A stretch of DNA of 64,000 bases, from NCBI RefSeq assembly GCF_020782235.1, contig NZ_JAJGNO010000001.1, positions 186,001 through 250,000 of the forward strand, written 5' to 3'. Source of the DNA: Sphingobium naphthae (GTDB lineage: Bacteria; Pseudomonadota; Alphaproteobacteria; Sphingomonadales; Sphingomonadaceae). Shown one piece after another: positions 1 through 11,386 of the stretch. The notes under the pieces are model-generated. The model had not been told where the DNA came from. It was given only the letters and a program-made list of their open reading frames with translations, and ran no database searches. Position 1 is the first letter of the stretch. Each line of letters opens with the position of its first letter. The position numbers and the translations under genes are program-made.

Positions 1-1
1 T

Positions 2-55
2 ATCGGCTACACCGCCGCGCGCGCCTGGGGCAAGGCGAAGGGCGCGGAGCGATAG
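2..55 (+). CDS. C-terminal end of a truncated gene (window edge)
   Basis: An open frame enters from the left edge and ends at TAG 53-55. The last 17 residues (IGYTAARAWGKAKGAER) are small and basic, and the codons have the GC-rich third positions of the genes around it. Too little is present to name a family. The frame is called only because it is open from the window edge and no other feature explains these bases. Confidence 0.35.
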   Translation: MGYTAARAWGKAKGAER

Positions 56-261
56 CGCGGTCCTGCGCCACAAGCGGAAAATGAGAGGGGCCGCCGGGCG
101 GTGAACACCCCCGACGGCCCATCATTGACATGGTCAGCGGCCAGAAGCGCCGCCCAGTGGGAAATGGTGAATCGCGCTATGTCGGGAGAAGGGAAGCGGG
201 CCTGTATGTCGGCCGCCTTCAAGGCTCCACAATCACCCCGAAATCGACGCTTGAGCGTCGC

Positions 262-318
262 TCAGCGGCGCATTCCCCGAATGGACTTGACCGACCCCAT
301 TGCTGAACCATGAGACAT
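262..318 (-). CDS. Possible 18-residue peptide or leader behind a perfect SD
   Basis: On the minus strand an ATG at 318 begins the frame MSHGSAMGSVKSIRGMRR and ends at TGA 264-262. It is called only because the sequence just upstream is an unusually complete Shine-Dalgarno site, seven bases from this ATG. The peptide is basic and hydrophilic, with no membrane segment. A second ATG at 311 opens a different 30-codon frame at a worse spacing. It could be a real small protein, a leader peptide, or a remnant of a lost gene's start. No family is recognised. Confidence 0.35.
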   Translation of the reverse strand: MSHGSAMGSVKSIRGMRR

Positions 319-319
319 C

Positions 320-334
320 GGATCACCTCCTTTC
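320..334 (-). promoter_or_regulatory. Full-length Shine-Dalgarno sequence
   Basis: Read on the minus strand the bases are GAAAGGAGGTGATCC. This is complementary over its whole length to the usual bacterial 16S rRNA 3' tail, far beyond the 4 to 6 bases seen before most genes here. The plus strand therefore reads like a 16S 3' end, but no rRNA body lies upstream, so this is a ribosome binding site and not an rRNA fragment. It sits seven bases before the ATG at 318. Confidence 0.6.
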
Positions 335-485
335 GCTATGTTGAGCCCGCGTGGCCAGTGATGGATCAGTCCGTCATCCGGCCACGAACCGAAATGTGAA
401 TCAGACGAACGCGATCTTCAAGTCTTGTATTATTCTTTTTTGGAATCATACTTGTGCGTCCGTGCCGGGCCGACCCGCCCCTTGG

Positions 486-1067
486 TCAGGCGCGACAATC
501 CTCCACCACCCGCGCAATTTCCGCCCAGGCCGGCAGCACCAGCGGCGCGGCGCCCTGCGCTTCGACGCCGATCTTGCCGCGGCTATAGGCCATCTGGTCC
601 AGCACGGCGTCGCTGGCGGCGCGCGCGGCGACCAGGGCCGGCTGCGCGCCGCCCTGCGCCGTTGCCGGCCAGCTGACCGCGCCATAGCTGGTGCGGATCA
701 CCATCGCCCCCTGCCCCGCCCCGGCGCGCGTCAGGATGACGCGCCGGCTGGCCCGGTCGCAGCGCAGCGTCAGCAGCGGCTGGGCGGGTGAACCGAACAG
801 GGCGACGCTGCCACTCGGTTCGGGCCGGTAGGTCCAGTTCCCCGGCGTCAACGGGCGATCGGCCCAGGCGGCTTCCGCCGCGACCGCCGTTGCCGGAGGC
901 GGCGTGGGCGTGGGCGTTGGCGAAGGTGTGGGAGCAGGCCGCGGCGCGGGCGCCGGGCGGGCGCGCGCGGGACGCGTGGGCGCGGGGGCATCCGTGGGAG
1001 GCCCGACGCAGGAGGCCAGCAGCATGATGAGGGACGACGCGGTCGCGAGGGCAAAGGGGAAGCGCAT
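486..1067 (-). CDS. Proline-rich envelope lipoprotein, unknown function
   Basis: Predicted lipoprotein of 193 residues. The N-terminus has a hydrophobic signal and a good lipobox (LLASC), so the mature protein should start at the cysteine and be lipid-anchored outside the inner membrane. A run of about 45 residues rich in Pro, Ala and Thr (PTPSPTPTPTPP) acts as a flexible linker to a C-terminal domain that contains two cysteines. That domain is not recognised. The start at 1067 puts the signal peptide at the very N-terminus; an in-frame ATG at 1079 would add four residues. The gene lies 59 bases after the methyltransferase on the same strand and may be cotranscribed with it. Confidence 0.7.
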   Translation of the reverse strand: MRFPFALATASSLIMLLASCVGPPTDAPAPTRPARARPAPAPRPAPTPSPTPTPTPPPATAVAAEAAWADRPLTPGNWTYRPEPSGSVALFGSPAQPLLTLRCDRASRRVILTRAGAGQGAMVIRTSYGAVSWPATAQGGAQPALVAARAASDAVLDQMAYSRGKIGVEAQGAAPLVLPAWAEIARVVEDCRA

Positions 1068-1126
1068 GGCCCCCGTCATGCCGGACCGCGCCGGACGGCT
1101 CAACCCGAAAAGGGCCAGTGGAGCGA

Positions 1127-1996
1127 TCAGCGCCGCCAGCGCGCCCAGATCGCCGTCGGGAGCAGCAGCCCGCGCTTTTCCTCGCGCACGGCCAGTTCGC
1201 CCGCTTCGACCGTGCCCGGCAGATCGGCGAACGCCTGACGCAGCAATTCGCCGATCGCCAACGCCGACATGCGTACGGCATAGACGGTCAGGAACAGGAA
1301 GCGACTGTCGGCATCGAGCAGCGCGCGGCAATGGGCGATGAGGCCGGGCAGGTCCTCCTCCAGCCGCCACACTTCGCCATCGGGGCCGCGGCCATATTTG
1401 GGCGGATCGAGCAGGATGCCGTCATAGCGGCGGCCCCGGCGCACTTCGCGCGCGACGAACTTGGCCGCATCCTCCACGATCCAGCGGACCGGCCGGTCCT
1501 CCATGCCCGACAGGGCAGCGTTGGCCCGCGCCTGCGCCACCGATTTCTTGGACGCGTCGACATGGACCATGCGCGCGCCGCCGGCCGACAGGGCCAAGGT
1601 GCCGACGCCGGTATAGCCGAACAGGTTCATGACCTCCGCATCGGGCTTGTCGGCGATTGCGCCGCGCAGATCGTCCCACACCGGCGCCATGTCGGGAAAG
1701 AAGCCGAGATGGCGGAAGGGCGTGCAGCTCGATTGGAAGGAGACGTCCTTCCAGCGCAGCGGCCAGCCTTCGGCGGGCACGGGCTGCTCATAATACCAGC
1801 GGCCGCCGCCATCCTCGTCCGAGCCGGGGATGAATTCGCCGTCGGCGCGCCAGTCGCTCGTCGCCGGCTGCCACATCGCCTGGGGTTCGGGGCGAATGAA
1901 GCGGAAGCGGCCATAGCGCTCCAGCTTGCGGCCGCCGCCCGAATCGATCAGGCCATAATCGGGCCAGGGCTCGCCGATGAGGGTCTTGAGTTCCAC
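1127..1996 (-). CDS. RlmI-like class I SAM methyltransferase
   Basis: Soluble methyltransferase of 289 residues in the COG1092 group, which includes the 23S rRNA cytosine methyltransferase RlmI. Visible features are SAM-binding motif I (LFGYTGVGTLALSAGG, about residues 125-140), the acidic residue after strand 2 (HVDASKKS), and motif IV DPPKYGRG (about 197-204) that positions the target base. It lacks the N-terminal PUA domain of E. coli RlmI, so rRNA is the likely but unproven substrate. It follows thrC on the same strand after 86 bases. The family call is secure; the exact target is inference. Confidence 0.8.
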   Translation of the reverse strand: MELKTLIGEPWPDYGLIDSGGGRKLERYGRFRFIRPEPQAMWQPATSDWRADGEFIPGSDEDGGGRWYYEQPVPAEGWPLRWKDVSFQSSCTPFRHLGFFPDMAPVWDDLRGAIADKPDAEVMNLFGYTGVGTLALSAGGARMVHVDASKKSVAQARANAALSGMEDRPVRWIVEDAAKFVAREVRRGRRYDGILLDPPKYGRGPDGEVWRLEEDLPGLIAHCRALLDADSRFLFLTVYAVRMSALAIGELLRQAFADLPGTVEAGELAVREEKRGLLLPTAIWARWRR

Positions 1997-2082
1997 GCAA
2001 CCTCCGTTCGCGCCGCATGATGTCGAGGCACGGCCAGGACCGACAATAGGGTTCGCTGTCCAGGCGAACCGAGCGGCTATCC

Positions 2083-3483
2083 TTATCCCCGCGGCGTCGC
2101 CCGGTCGGCGACATAGGCGGTGATCGCCTCGAACGTCGCGGGCAGGCGGTCATAGCGCTCCTCGCGCGCGAACAGGTCGCCCACGCGCGGCGGCAGCGGC
2201 GGGCGCGTGCCAGTCGCGCGTTCCACTGCATCGGGGAATTTCGCGGCATGGGCGGTCGCCAGCGTGACCACGGGGGTGGACGGATCGATCTGGGCGCTGC
2301 GCGCGGCGGCGAGGCCAATGGCGCTGTGCGGATCGATCACCTGCCCCGCCGCGTCATAGGCCCAGCGCATCGCCATGGTCATGCCGTCGGCATCGATCCG
2401 CGCCGACGCGAGCAGGCGCGCTGCGCCATCCCGCTGCGCATTGGTGAGGCGCATCGCCCGGCTGGTTTCGAAGCCGCGCATCTGCTGCGCCAGCGCCACG
2501 CCATCGCGGCCGCCCGCGTCGAACAGCAGCCGTTCGAAATTGGAGCTGACCTGGATGTCCATGCTGGGCGTCGCGGTCGATACGACCTGGCCCTGGCTAT
2601 AGTCGCCATCCGCCAGGGCGCGGTGGAGGATGTCGTTCACATTGGTGGCGACGATCAGCCTGGCGACCGGCAGGCCCATCTGCGCGGCGACATAGCCGGC
2701 GAACACGTCGCCGAAATTGCCGGTCGGCACGGAAAAGGCGATGGCGCGTTCCGGCGCGCCCAGGCGCACGGCGGCGTAGAAATAATAGACGATCTGGGCC
2801 ATCAGCCGCGCCCAGTTGATGCTGTTGACGGCGGACAGGTTGAAGCGGCCCTTGAAATCCGCATCGTTGAACATCGCCTTCACCAGCGCCTGCGCGTCGT
2901 CGAAGCTGCCGTCGATGGCGATATTATGGACGTTGGGCGCGCGCACCGTGGTCATTTGCCGACGCTGGACGTCGGACACGCGGCCATCGGGGTGAAGCAT
3001 GAAGATGTCGACCTTGGCGCGGCCCGCCACCGCGTCGATCGCCGCCGACCCGGTGTCGCCCGACGTCGCGCCGACGATCGTCAGATGGTCGTCCCGGCGC
3101 GAGAGAAAGCGTTCGAACAGCTGGCCGAGCAGCTGAAGCGCCACATCCTTGAAGGCGAGCGTGGGGCCATGGAACAGCTCCAGCATCCAATGCTGATGGT
3201 CGAGCTGGACCAGCGGGGTCACCGCCCGATGGCTGAAGCGGCCATAGGCGGCCGTGCAAAGCTCCCGCAGCTCCTCTTCGCTCAGCGATCCGGCGACGAA
3301 GGGCGCCATGACGCGCACGGCGGTTTCGACATAGGAAAGACCGGCCAGGGCGCGGATCTGCTCCGCGGAGAAGGCGGGCCAGCTGGTCGGCAGATAGAGG
3401 CCGCCATCGGACGCCAGCCCGGCCAGCGTCACATCCTCGAACCCGAGCGACGGCGCGCTCCCCCTGGTGCTCTGATATTGCAT
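2083..3483 (-). CDS. thrC: Threonine synthase
   Basis: Converts O-phosphohomoserine to threonine with pyridoxal phosphate, the last step of threonine synthesis, in the cytosol. The 466-residue length is normal for the family. The PLP lysine lies in GPTLAFKDVALQLLG (Lys112), and the phosphate-binding loop GATSGDTGSAA follows near residue 138. The start at 3483 gives the usual family opening (MQYQSTRG); the frame stays open further upstream only into the Surf1 gene. It follows surf1 on the same strand after 44 bases, a link between the oxidase cluster and thrC that is common in alphaproteobacteria. Confidence 0.95.
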   Translation of the reverse strand: MQYQSTRGSAPSLGFEDVTLAGLASDGGLYLPTSWPAFSAEQIRALAGLSYVETAVRVMAPFVAGSLSEEELRELCTAAYGRFSHRAVTPLVQLDHQHWMLELFHGPTLAFKDVALQLLGQLFERFLSRRDDHLTIVGATSGDTGSAAIDAVAGRAKVDIFMLHPDGRVSDVQRRQMTTVRAPNVHNIAIDGSFDDAQALVKAMFNDADFKGRFNLSAVNSINWARLMAQIVYYFYAAVRLGAPERAIAFSVPTGNFGDVFAGYVAAQMGLPVARLIVATNVNDILHRALADGDYSQGQVVSTATPSMDIQVSSNFERLLFDAGGRDGVALAQQMRGFETSRAMRLTNAQRDGAARLLASARIDADGMTMAMRWAYDAAGQVIDPHSAIGLAAARSAQIDPSTPVVTLATAHAAKFPDAVERATGTRPPLPPRVGDLFAREERYDRLPATFEAITAYVADRATPRG

Positions 3484-3527
3484 GATGGGAAAGCGCGGTA
3501 GCGCCAGCGGGCGCGCGGAGCAAGCGT

Positions 3528-4178
3528 TTAGGCGGTCTTGCCGCCACTGCGCCGCCGCAGCGCGACGATGTAGATGATGACGGCGACCGCCGCGAAGAAG
3601 AACCATTGCATCGCATAGGCGAGATGGTTGTTGGGCAAGTCGGCGGCGCGCGGCGGCGCGACCCGCTTGAGGCCCGGCGGAGCCGTCCTGGCGATCAGCA
3701 TCGGGCGAAGCGGCGGGGCGTCGCCGCCGATCCGCGCCAGCAGCGGGCGATGGTCGGGCTCCTGGCTGATCCAGCCTTCCACCTGTCCCCCGTTCCAGGC
3801 GGGGGCCTGATCGGGCTTTTGCCCGACGCCGAGCGCCACCATGACGCCGGGGCCTTCCGCGCCGGTCGCGCATCGGGCGATGTGGCGATAGCCGGTGCTG
3901 CCATCGGCGGCGCGGCCGGCCTCCACCTGCCAGTCGACGACATGCAGGCAATGCACTGATGACCGCCGGAACAACAGGCCGGGATCGACCGGCGGCAGCA
4001 TGGGGAAAGCGACGGGCGGGCGCTGCGGGTTGGCCTCGGCCAAGGCGAGCGCCTGGAGCTTTTCGGTGCGCCGCTGCAATTGCCACACGCCCAGCGCGAT
4101 CATCGCCAATACCGCCAGCCCGACGACCAGCGTTGGAAGGATGGGAATGCGCGCGGGCGGATCAATGGGCGTCGTCAT
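3528..4178 (-). CDS. Surf1 family cytochrome oxidase assembly protein
   Basis: Inner-membrane protein of 216 residues that helps insert heme a into subunit I of aa3 oxidase. It has the family layout: one membrane helix near the N-terminus (LPTLVVGLAVLAMIALGVW), a large periplasmic domain, and a second helix near the C-terminus. The signature NNHLAYAMQWFFFA precedes the last helix, and the start of helix 1 runs into the conserved GVWQLQRR. It is the last oxidase gene of the array, 72 bases after ctaE. Clear by sequence and context. Confidence 0.92.
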   Translation of the reverse strand: MTTPIDPPARIPILPTLVVGLAVLAMIALGVWQLQRRTEKLQALALAEANPQRPPVAFPMLPPVDPGLLFRRSSVHCLHVVDWQVEAGRAADGSTGYRHIARCATGAEGPGVMVALGVGQKPDQAPAWNGGQVEGWISQEPDHRPLLARIGGDAPPLRPMLIARTAPPGLKRVAPPRAADLPNNHLAYAMQWFFFAAVAVIIYIVALRRRSGGKTA

Positions 4179-4250
4179 GAACCCTGCCTAGCCGATTGCC
4201 CCCGAATCGCGAAGCGGCCAGCGCCTTGGCCGGCCGCCATCGTGGCGGGC

Positions 4251-5081
4251 TCAGCCGCCGTGGATCGGCGCGCCCCAGCCGCCCCAGACATAGATGGCGA
4301 CGAAGAGGAACAGCCAGACCACGTCGACGAAATGCCAGTACCAGGCGGCGGCTTCGAAACCGAAATGCTGGCGCGGGGTGAAATGCCCCTGATAGGCGCG
4401 GACGAGATTGACGATCAGGAAGATGGTGCCGACCAGAACATGGAAGCCGTGGAAGCCGGTCGCCATGTAGAAGGCCGAGCTGTAGGGATTGCCGCCGAAG
4501 CCGAAGGGGGCGTGCATATATTCATAGGCCTGGATGCTGCTGAACAGCGCGCCCAGGATGATGGTGCACCACAGCCCCTTGATGAGGCCGTCGCGGTCGC
4601 CATGGATCAGGCTGTGATGCGCCCAAGTGACGGTCGTTCCCGAACAGAGCAGGATGAGCGTGTTGAGCAGCGGCAGCTCGAACGCGTTCATCACCTCGAT
4701 GTCCTTCGAGGGGAAAAGACCCTCGATCGGCGGCAGCAGGCTGGGGAAGAGGGCGAAGTCGAAAAAGGCCCAGAACCAGCCGACGAAGAACATGACTTCG
4801 GACGCGATGAACAGGATCATGCCGTAGCGCAGATGGAGCTGCACCACCGGCGTATGGTCGCCGGCATGGGCTTCGCTGATGACATTGCCCCACCAGCTGA
4901 ACATGGTGAAGAGGACGCCGGCAAGGCCGATCAGGAACACCCATCCGCCACCCGGGCCCATGGCGTCGGGGTGCATCCACATGATCGCGCCCATGGCCAT
5001 GACCAGCGCCGACATCGAGCCGAAGAACGGCCAGATGCTGGGCGGAAGAATGTGATAATCGTGATTCTTGGCGCCTGCCAT
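4251..5081 (-). CDS. ctaE: Cytochrome c oxidase subunit III
   Basis: Integral membrane subunit of aa3 oxidase, 276 residues, with about seven hydrophobic helices. It stabilises the catalytic subunit I and the D proton channel. Diagnostic stretches are the opening KNHDYHILPPSIWP, the central FFVGWFWAFFDFALFP, and the C-terminal YWHFVDVVWLFLF. Start and length match the family. It lies 35 bases after ctaG on the same strand. Confidence 0.95.
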   Translation of the reverse strand: MAGAKNHDYHILPPSIWPFFGSMSALVMAMGAIMWMHPDAMGPGGGWVFLIGLAGVLFTMFSWWGNVISEAHAGDHTPVVQLHLRYGMILFIASEVMFFVGWFWAFFDFALFPSLLPPIEGLFPSKDIEVMNAFELPLLNTLILLCSGTTVTWAHHSLIHGDRDGLIKGLWCTIILGALFSSIQAYEYMHAPFGFGGNPYSSAFYMATGFHGFHVLVGTIFLIVNLVRAYQGHFTPRQHFGFEAAAWYWHFVDVVWLFLFVAIYVWGGWGAPIHGG

Positions 5082-5116
5082 GCTTCTCTTCCCCGTTTCC
5101 TGTTCTCTGCCGGACC

Positions 5117-5692
5117 TTAACTCGCCTTCCCGCCCTGCTCAACAGGGTAGAAAGTGTAGCTCAGCGTTATCTCTTGCGTGTCCTTATTGTCGGGATCGGC
5201 CAGGATCTTGGGATCGACATAATAGAGGACGGGCATCCGCACTTCCTGCCCCGGCTGCAGCGTCTGCTGGGTGAAGCAGAAGCACTGGATCTTGGTGAAA
5301 TAGGCGCCGGCCTGGGTCGGGGTGACGTTGAAGCTGGCGGTGCCGGTCACCGGCCGGTCGGACATGTTCTTCGCGACGAAGATCGCCATCGACTTGGCGC
5401 CCACCGTCACCGTCTGCGTCGGATGTTCGGGCTTGAACTGCCAGGGCATGCCGGGCTGAACGTTGGAATCGAAGCGGATCGAGAGCCGGTGCCCCGTCGC
5501 CTGCTGCACCGTCACGCCGGCATCGGCGCGCTGGGTGGTGCCGTTGAACCCGGTCTGCTGGCAGAAGATGCGGTAGAGCGGGACCGAGGCGAAGCCGAGG
5601 CCCAGCATCGCGAGCCCCACCCCCACCATGGCGACGAAGGTGCGCCGATTGCGGCGCGCGCGGTCGAAGGGCGAGGGCGGGAGCGTGGCCAT
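5117..5692 (-). CDS. ctaG: Cytochrome c oxidase assembly protein CtaG/Cox11
   Basis: Copper chaperone of 191 residues that delivers copper to the CuB site of subunit I. One N-terminal membrane helix (about residues 18-38) anchors a periplasmic immunoglobulin-like domain. The copper-binding cysteines are seen in IQCFCFTQQTL, the CFCF signature, and another conserved cysteine occurs in LYRIFCQQTGFNG. The start ATG at 5692 shares its first base with the TGA of the small CoxF-like gene upstream (TGATG), so translation is probably coupled. Confidence 0.93.
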   Translation of the reverse strand: MATLPPSPFDRARRNRRTFVAMVGVGLAMLGLGFASVPLYRIFCQQTGFNGTTQRADAGVTVQQATGHRLSIRFDSNVQPGMPWQFKPEHPTQTVTVGAKSMAIFVAKNMSDRPVTGTASFNVTPTQAGAYFTKIQCFCFTQQTLQPGQEVRMPVLYYVDPKILADPDNKDTQEITLSYTFYPVEQGGKAS

Positions 5693-5829
5693 CAGATCGC
5701 GTCGCTCGCGCCGATCTTCGCCAGAGTGATGGCGAAGAAGAGGATGGCGAGGAAGCCCAGCAGCAGGCCGGTGACGATGGCGCGCGACTTCTGCCGGGCG
5801 CGGACCAGATCCTGCTCCTCGGGCGTCAC
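5692..5829 (-). CDS. Small CoxF-like membrane protein of the oxidase cluster
   Basis: A 45-residue protein that begins with GTG at 5829 and ends at TGA 5694-5692. It has a charged N-terminus ([15 protein letters not shown]) and one hydrophobic helix ([19 protein letters not shown]) followed by LAKIG. This size, layout and position, between heme O synthase and CtaG, match the CoxF-type small proteins of alphaproteobacterial oxidase operons. The start overlaps the ctaB stop by four bases (GTGA) and the stop overlaps the ctaG start by one, so it is wedged into a coupled reading chain. Function is unproven; a role in oxidase assembly is inferred from position. Confidence 0.8.
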   Translation of the reverse strand: MTPEEQDLVRARQKSRAIVTGLLLGFLAILFFAITLAKIGASDAI

Positions 5830-6746
5830 GCCAGCAGCCAGCGGTCGACGACCACCGCCCCGAACAGCAGGAAGAGATAGAGGATCGAATATTTGAACAG
5901 CCGCTTTTCGGGCGCCATGCGGGCGGGATCATTTTCGCGCCGGCGATAGACCTGGAAGGCGAGCAGCGCGAAGATGCCCGTGCCCAGCAGCGCGGCGGTG
6001 CCATAGATGACGCCGGTCAGCCGCAGCAGCACCGGCGCGAGCGCGGCCATCGCCATGATCGCGGTATAGAACCAGATCTGGCGGCGGGTCGCCACTTCGC
6101 CCGAGACGACGGGCAACATCGGGATGCCGGCAGCGGCATAATCGGTCTTCACGAACAGCGCGAGCGCCCAGAAATGCGGCGGGGTCCAGAAGAAGATCAG
6201 CATGAACAGCGCGATCGGGAGCGCCGTGACGTCGCCGGTCACCGCCGCCCAGCCGATCACCGGCGGAAAGGCGCCGGCCGCGCCGCCGATGACGATATTC
6301 TGCGCCGTCCGGGGCTTGAGCCAGATGGTGTAGACCAGCACGTAGAAGAGGATGGAGACGGTCAGCACCCCGGCCGCGAGCCAGTTGGTCGCCATGCCCA
6401 TCAGGATGACCGAGAAGAAGGACAGGCCGACGCCGAAATGCAGCGCCGACTGCCGGTCCATGCGGCCGGCAGGGAGCGGCCGCGCGGCGGTGCGCTTCAT
6501 CTTGGCGTCGATGTCCGCTTCCCACCATTGGTTGAGCGCAGCGGCCGCGCCGGCGCCGAGCGCGATGCACAGGATCGCGGTAAAGGCGAGGACCGGGTGG
6601 ATGTGGCCGGGGGCCGCGAGCAGACCGCACAGGCCCGTGAACACGACCAGCGTCATGACGCGCGGCTTGGTCAGCGCGACGAAGTCCCGCCAATGGGCCG
6701 GCAAGGCGGGCGCGGAAACCCCGGACAGGATGGGCGAACTGGCCAT
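5826..6746 (-). CDS. ctaB: Heme O synthase (protoheme IX farnesyltransferase)
   Basis: Integral membrane prenyltransferase of 306 residues that adds a farnesyl group to heme B, the first step to heme A for the aa3 oxidase. It has the UbiA-fold hallmark, an acidic motif [20 protein letters not shown] (about residues 92-111), and about eight to nine hydrophobic helices. The second conserved loop is seen near the middle ([20 protein letters not shown]). The C-terminus overlaps the small CoxF-like gene. A gap of about 105 bases separates it from ctaD upstream. Confidence 0.95.
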   Translation of the reverse strand: MASSPILSGVSAPALPAHWRDFVALTKPRVMTLVVFTGLCGLLAAPGHIHPVLAFTAILCIALGAGAAAALNQWWEADIDAKMKRTAARPLPAGRMDRQSALHFGVGLSFFSVILMGMATNWLAAGVLTVSILFYVLVYTIWLKPRTAQNIVIGGAAGAFPPVIGWAAVTGDVTALPIALFMLIFFWTPPHFWALALFVKTDYAAAGIPMLPVVSGEVATRRQIWFYTAIMAMAALAPVLLRLTGVIYGTAALLGTGIFALLAFQVYRRRENDPARMAPEKRLFKYSILYLFLLFGAVVVDRWLLA

Positions 6747-6851
6747 AAACTCCTCAAATCATCAGCGCGCGCCCCTTACACCCGCGCGCCGATTCTGCGC
6801 AAATGGACGGAAGGTCCTAGCCGTTCCGCGCCCTGTGCGGCGCCGGTGCGA

Positions 6852-9615
<2,764 letters not shown>

Positions 9616-9899
9616 AGCGTCTTCGTACCCCTAACCCCTTGGCGCCGCTGCAACGAAAACGCATATATGATGCTGCCCTCGCCCGTTCGGTCTGAGGCGG
9701 CTTATAGGGATGCTTTCCCCCTGCCTCAAGCAGAGATGGAGCAGATTTTCTTCGCTGTTGCAACGCATCCCCCACCCGCCTATCTCGCACTTCCGCGCAC
9801 AGGGGCGCGGCATGGCGGCGCGCTCGCGCGCGACCATGGGGTGAAGGCGGCCCGGGCACCGGCATCGGCGCCGGCCGCGCGACAGGATTTGAAGACGGC

Positions 9900-10481
9900 A
9901 TGACTGACGAGGACGTATTGGCGGAATTCCGGGCGGCGGGCGCGCTGCTCGAGGGGCATTTCATTCTCTCGTCGGGTCGCCGCAGCGCCAATTATCTGCA
10001 GTGCGCCCGGGTGCTGATGAACGCCGAGCGCGCCGGGCGGCTGGCGCGGGCCATGGTGCAGAAGCTGCCCCGCGAAGTGCGGCAGGAGATCGACCTGGTG
10101 GTCTCGCCCGCGATGGGCGGCCTCATCATCGGGCATGAAGTCGGCCGCGCGCTGGACAAGGATGCGGTGTTCCTGGAACGGCCCGAAGGCACGTTCGAGC
10201 TGCGCCGCGGCTTCGCCATCGCACCGGGGCAGAAGGTGCTGATGGTCGAGGACGTCGTGACCACGGGCCTGTCCTCGCGTCAGGCGATCGAGGCGGTCGA
10301 GGCGGAAGGCGGCAGCGTCGTGGCGGAAGTCGCGCTGGTCGACCGGTCGGCCGGCGAAGTCGAGCTGGGCGTGCCCTTCTACCCGCTCGTGTCGATCAAC
10401 TTCCCGGTCTACGACGCCGACGCGCTGCCGCCCGAGCTGGAAGCGGTGCCAGCGGTCAAGCCCGGCAGCCGGAAGCAATAG
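9900..10481 (+). CDS. pyrE: Orotate phosphoribosyltransferase
   Basis: Joins orotate and PRPP to give orotidine 5'-phosphate in pyrimidine synthesis. It has 193 residues, slightly short for the family. The PRPP-binding motif is [14 protein letters not shown] (about residues 115-128); the conserved Lys/Arg region and [19 protein letters not shown] lie before it. The start ATG at 9900 is well placed for the family N-terminus. pdxJ follows after four bases, so the two are likely cotranscribed. Confidence 0.95.
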   Translation: MTDEDVLAEFRAAGALLEGHFILSSGRRSANYLQCARVLMNAERAGRLARAMVQKLPREVRQEIDLVVSPAMGGLIIGHEVGRALDKDAVFLERPEGTFELRRGFAIAPGQKVLMVEDVVTTGLSSRQAIEAVEAEGGSVVAEVALVDRSAGEVELGVPFYPLVSINFPVYDADALPPELEAVPAVKPGSRKQ

Positions 10482-10485
10482 GCCC

Positions 10486-11214
10486 ATGCCCGCGCCGCTG
10501 CGCCTGGGGGTCAATATCGACCATGTGGCGACCATCCGCAACGCGCGGGGCGGCGCCCATCCCGATCCTGTCAAGGCGGCGCTGCTGGCCGTGAAGGCGG
10601 GCGCGGACGGCATCACCGCGCATCTGCGCGAGGATCGCCGCCATATTCGCGACGAGGATATCGCCATGCTGATGGCGGCGCTGGACGTGCCGCTCAATCT
10701 GGAGATGGCGGCGACCCAGGAAATGCTGGACATCGCGCTGCGCCACCGGCCGCATGCCGCCTGCATCGTGCCGGAAAAGCGCGAGGAGCGCACGACCGAG
10801 GGCGGACTGGACGCGGCGGGGCAGCTGGAGACGCTGAGGCCCATCGTCGCGCAGCTGGGCGACGCGGGCATCCGCGTCAGCCTGTTCATCGAGGCCGACG
10901 CTGCGCAGATCGACGCCGCGATCCAGCTGGGCGCGCCCGTGGTCGAATTTCACACCGGGGCCTATGCGCATCTGGACGGCGGCGGGCGCGCGGCGGAACT
11001 GCGCCGCATCGCCGATGCGGCCGCGCTGGCGGCCAAGAACGGCATCGAACCGCATGCCGGCCATGGCCTGACCTTCGACAATGTCGCGCCCATCGCCGCC
11101 ATCCCGCAGATCGCCGAACTCAATATCGGCCATTTCCTGATCGGCGAGGCGATCTTCGGCGGGCTGGAGGGCAGCATCCGCGAGATGCGGCGGCAGATGG
11201 ACCTGGCGCGGTGA
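10486..11214 (+). CDS. pdxJ: Pyridoxine 5'-phosphate synthase
   Basis: Condenses 3-amino-2-oxopropyl phosphate with 1-deoxyxylulose 5-phosphate to make pyridoxine phosphate (DXP-dependent vitamin B6 pathway). The TIM-barrel enzyme has 242 residues. Family motifs are [14 protein letters not shown] at the N-terminus, [12 protein letters not shown] (about 44-55), the catalytic Glu in LNLEMAAT, and [11 protein letters not shown] near the C-terminal phosphate site. The pdxJ-acpS-lepB order is typical of alphaproteobacteria. Confidence 0.96.
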   Translation: MPAPLRLGVNIDHVATIRNARGGAHPDPVKAALLAVKAGADGITAHLREDRRHIRDEDIAMLMAALDVPLNLEMAATQEMLDIALRHRPHAACIVPEKREERTTEGGLDAAGQLETLRPIVAQLGDAGIRVSLFIEADAAQIDAAIQLGAPVVEFHTGAYAHLDGGGRAAELRRIADAAALAAKNGIEPHAGHGLTFDNVAPIAAIPQIAELNIGHFLIGEAIFGGLEGSIREMRRQMDLAR

Positions 11215-11216
11215 TT

Positions 11217-11382
11217 CCTCCCCGGCGCGGGGAGGGTCGAAGCGAGTCACGCGCCTCGCTTCGACGCGACGCGCAGCGTCGTGGTGGCGGGGGTGAGCCT
11301 CTTGGCGCGCTCCGTCGCATTGCGCCGCCCTCCGCGTCCACCACCAACTTCGCTGGCGGTCCCCCTCCCCGCGCCGGGGAGG
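11217..11382. repeat. Intergenic element with palindromic inverted ends
   Basis: A 166-base block between pdxJ and acpS with perfect 20-base inverted ends: CCTCCCCGGCGCGGGGAGGG at 11217-11236 and its exact reverse complement at 11363-11382. Each end is itself nearly palindromic. The interior contains further inverted pairs (TCGAAGCGAG near 11236 with CTCGCTTCGA near 11252; GTGGTGG with CCACCAC). No protein is encoded. The same style of end (CTCCCC..GGGGAG) recurs in two elements at 36968-37370. The right end supplies the purine-rich SD of acpS. Confidence 0.85.
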
Positions 11383-11386
11383 ATAT

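Larger units (their letters stand above)
56..485. other. Gene-poor stretch with one tiny frame
   Basis: About 430 bases between the truncated gene and the lipoprotein gene. No frame with convincing length or codon use was found. It holds the strong Shine-Dalgarno sequence and 18-codon frame described separately, a short palindrome (245-260, 7-base arms) just downstream of that frame, and an AT-richer patch at about 395-455 that could carry a minus-strand promoter. A 71-codon minus frame at 7-222 has no visible ribosome binding site and reads like a shadow. Confidence 0.5.

Noticed and set aside
7..222. 71-codon minus-strand frame
   Set aside because: No ribosome binding site, no recognisable domain, and it runs over the end of the truncated plus-strand gene.
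320..334. Plus-strand match to the 16S rRNA 3' end
   Set aside because: Only 15 bases match and no rRNA body or helix 45 lies upstream; it is better explained as an SD sequence on the minus strand.
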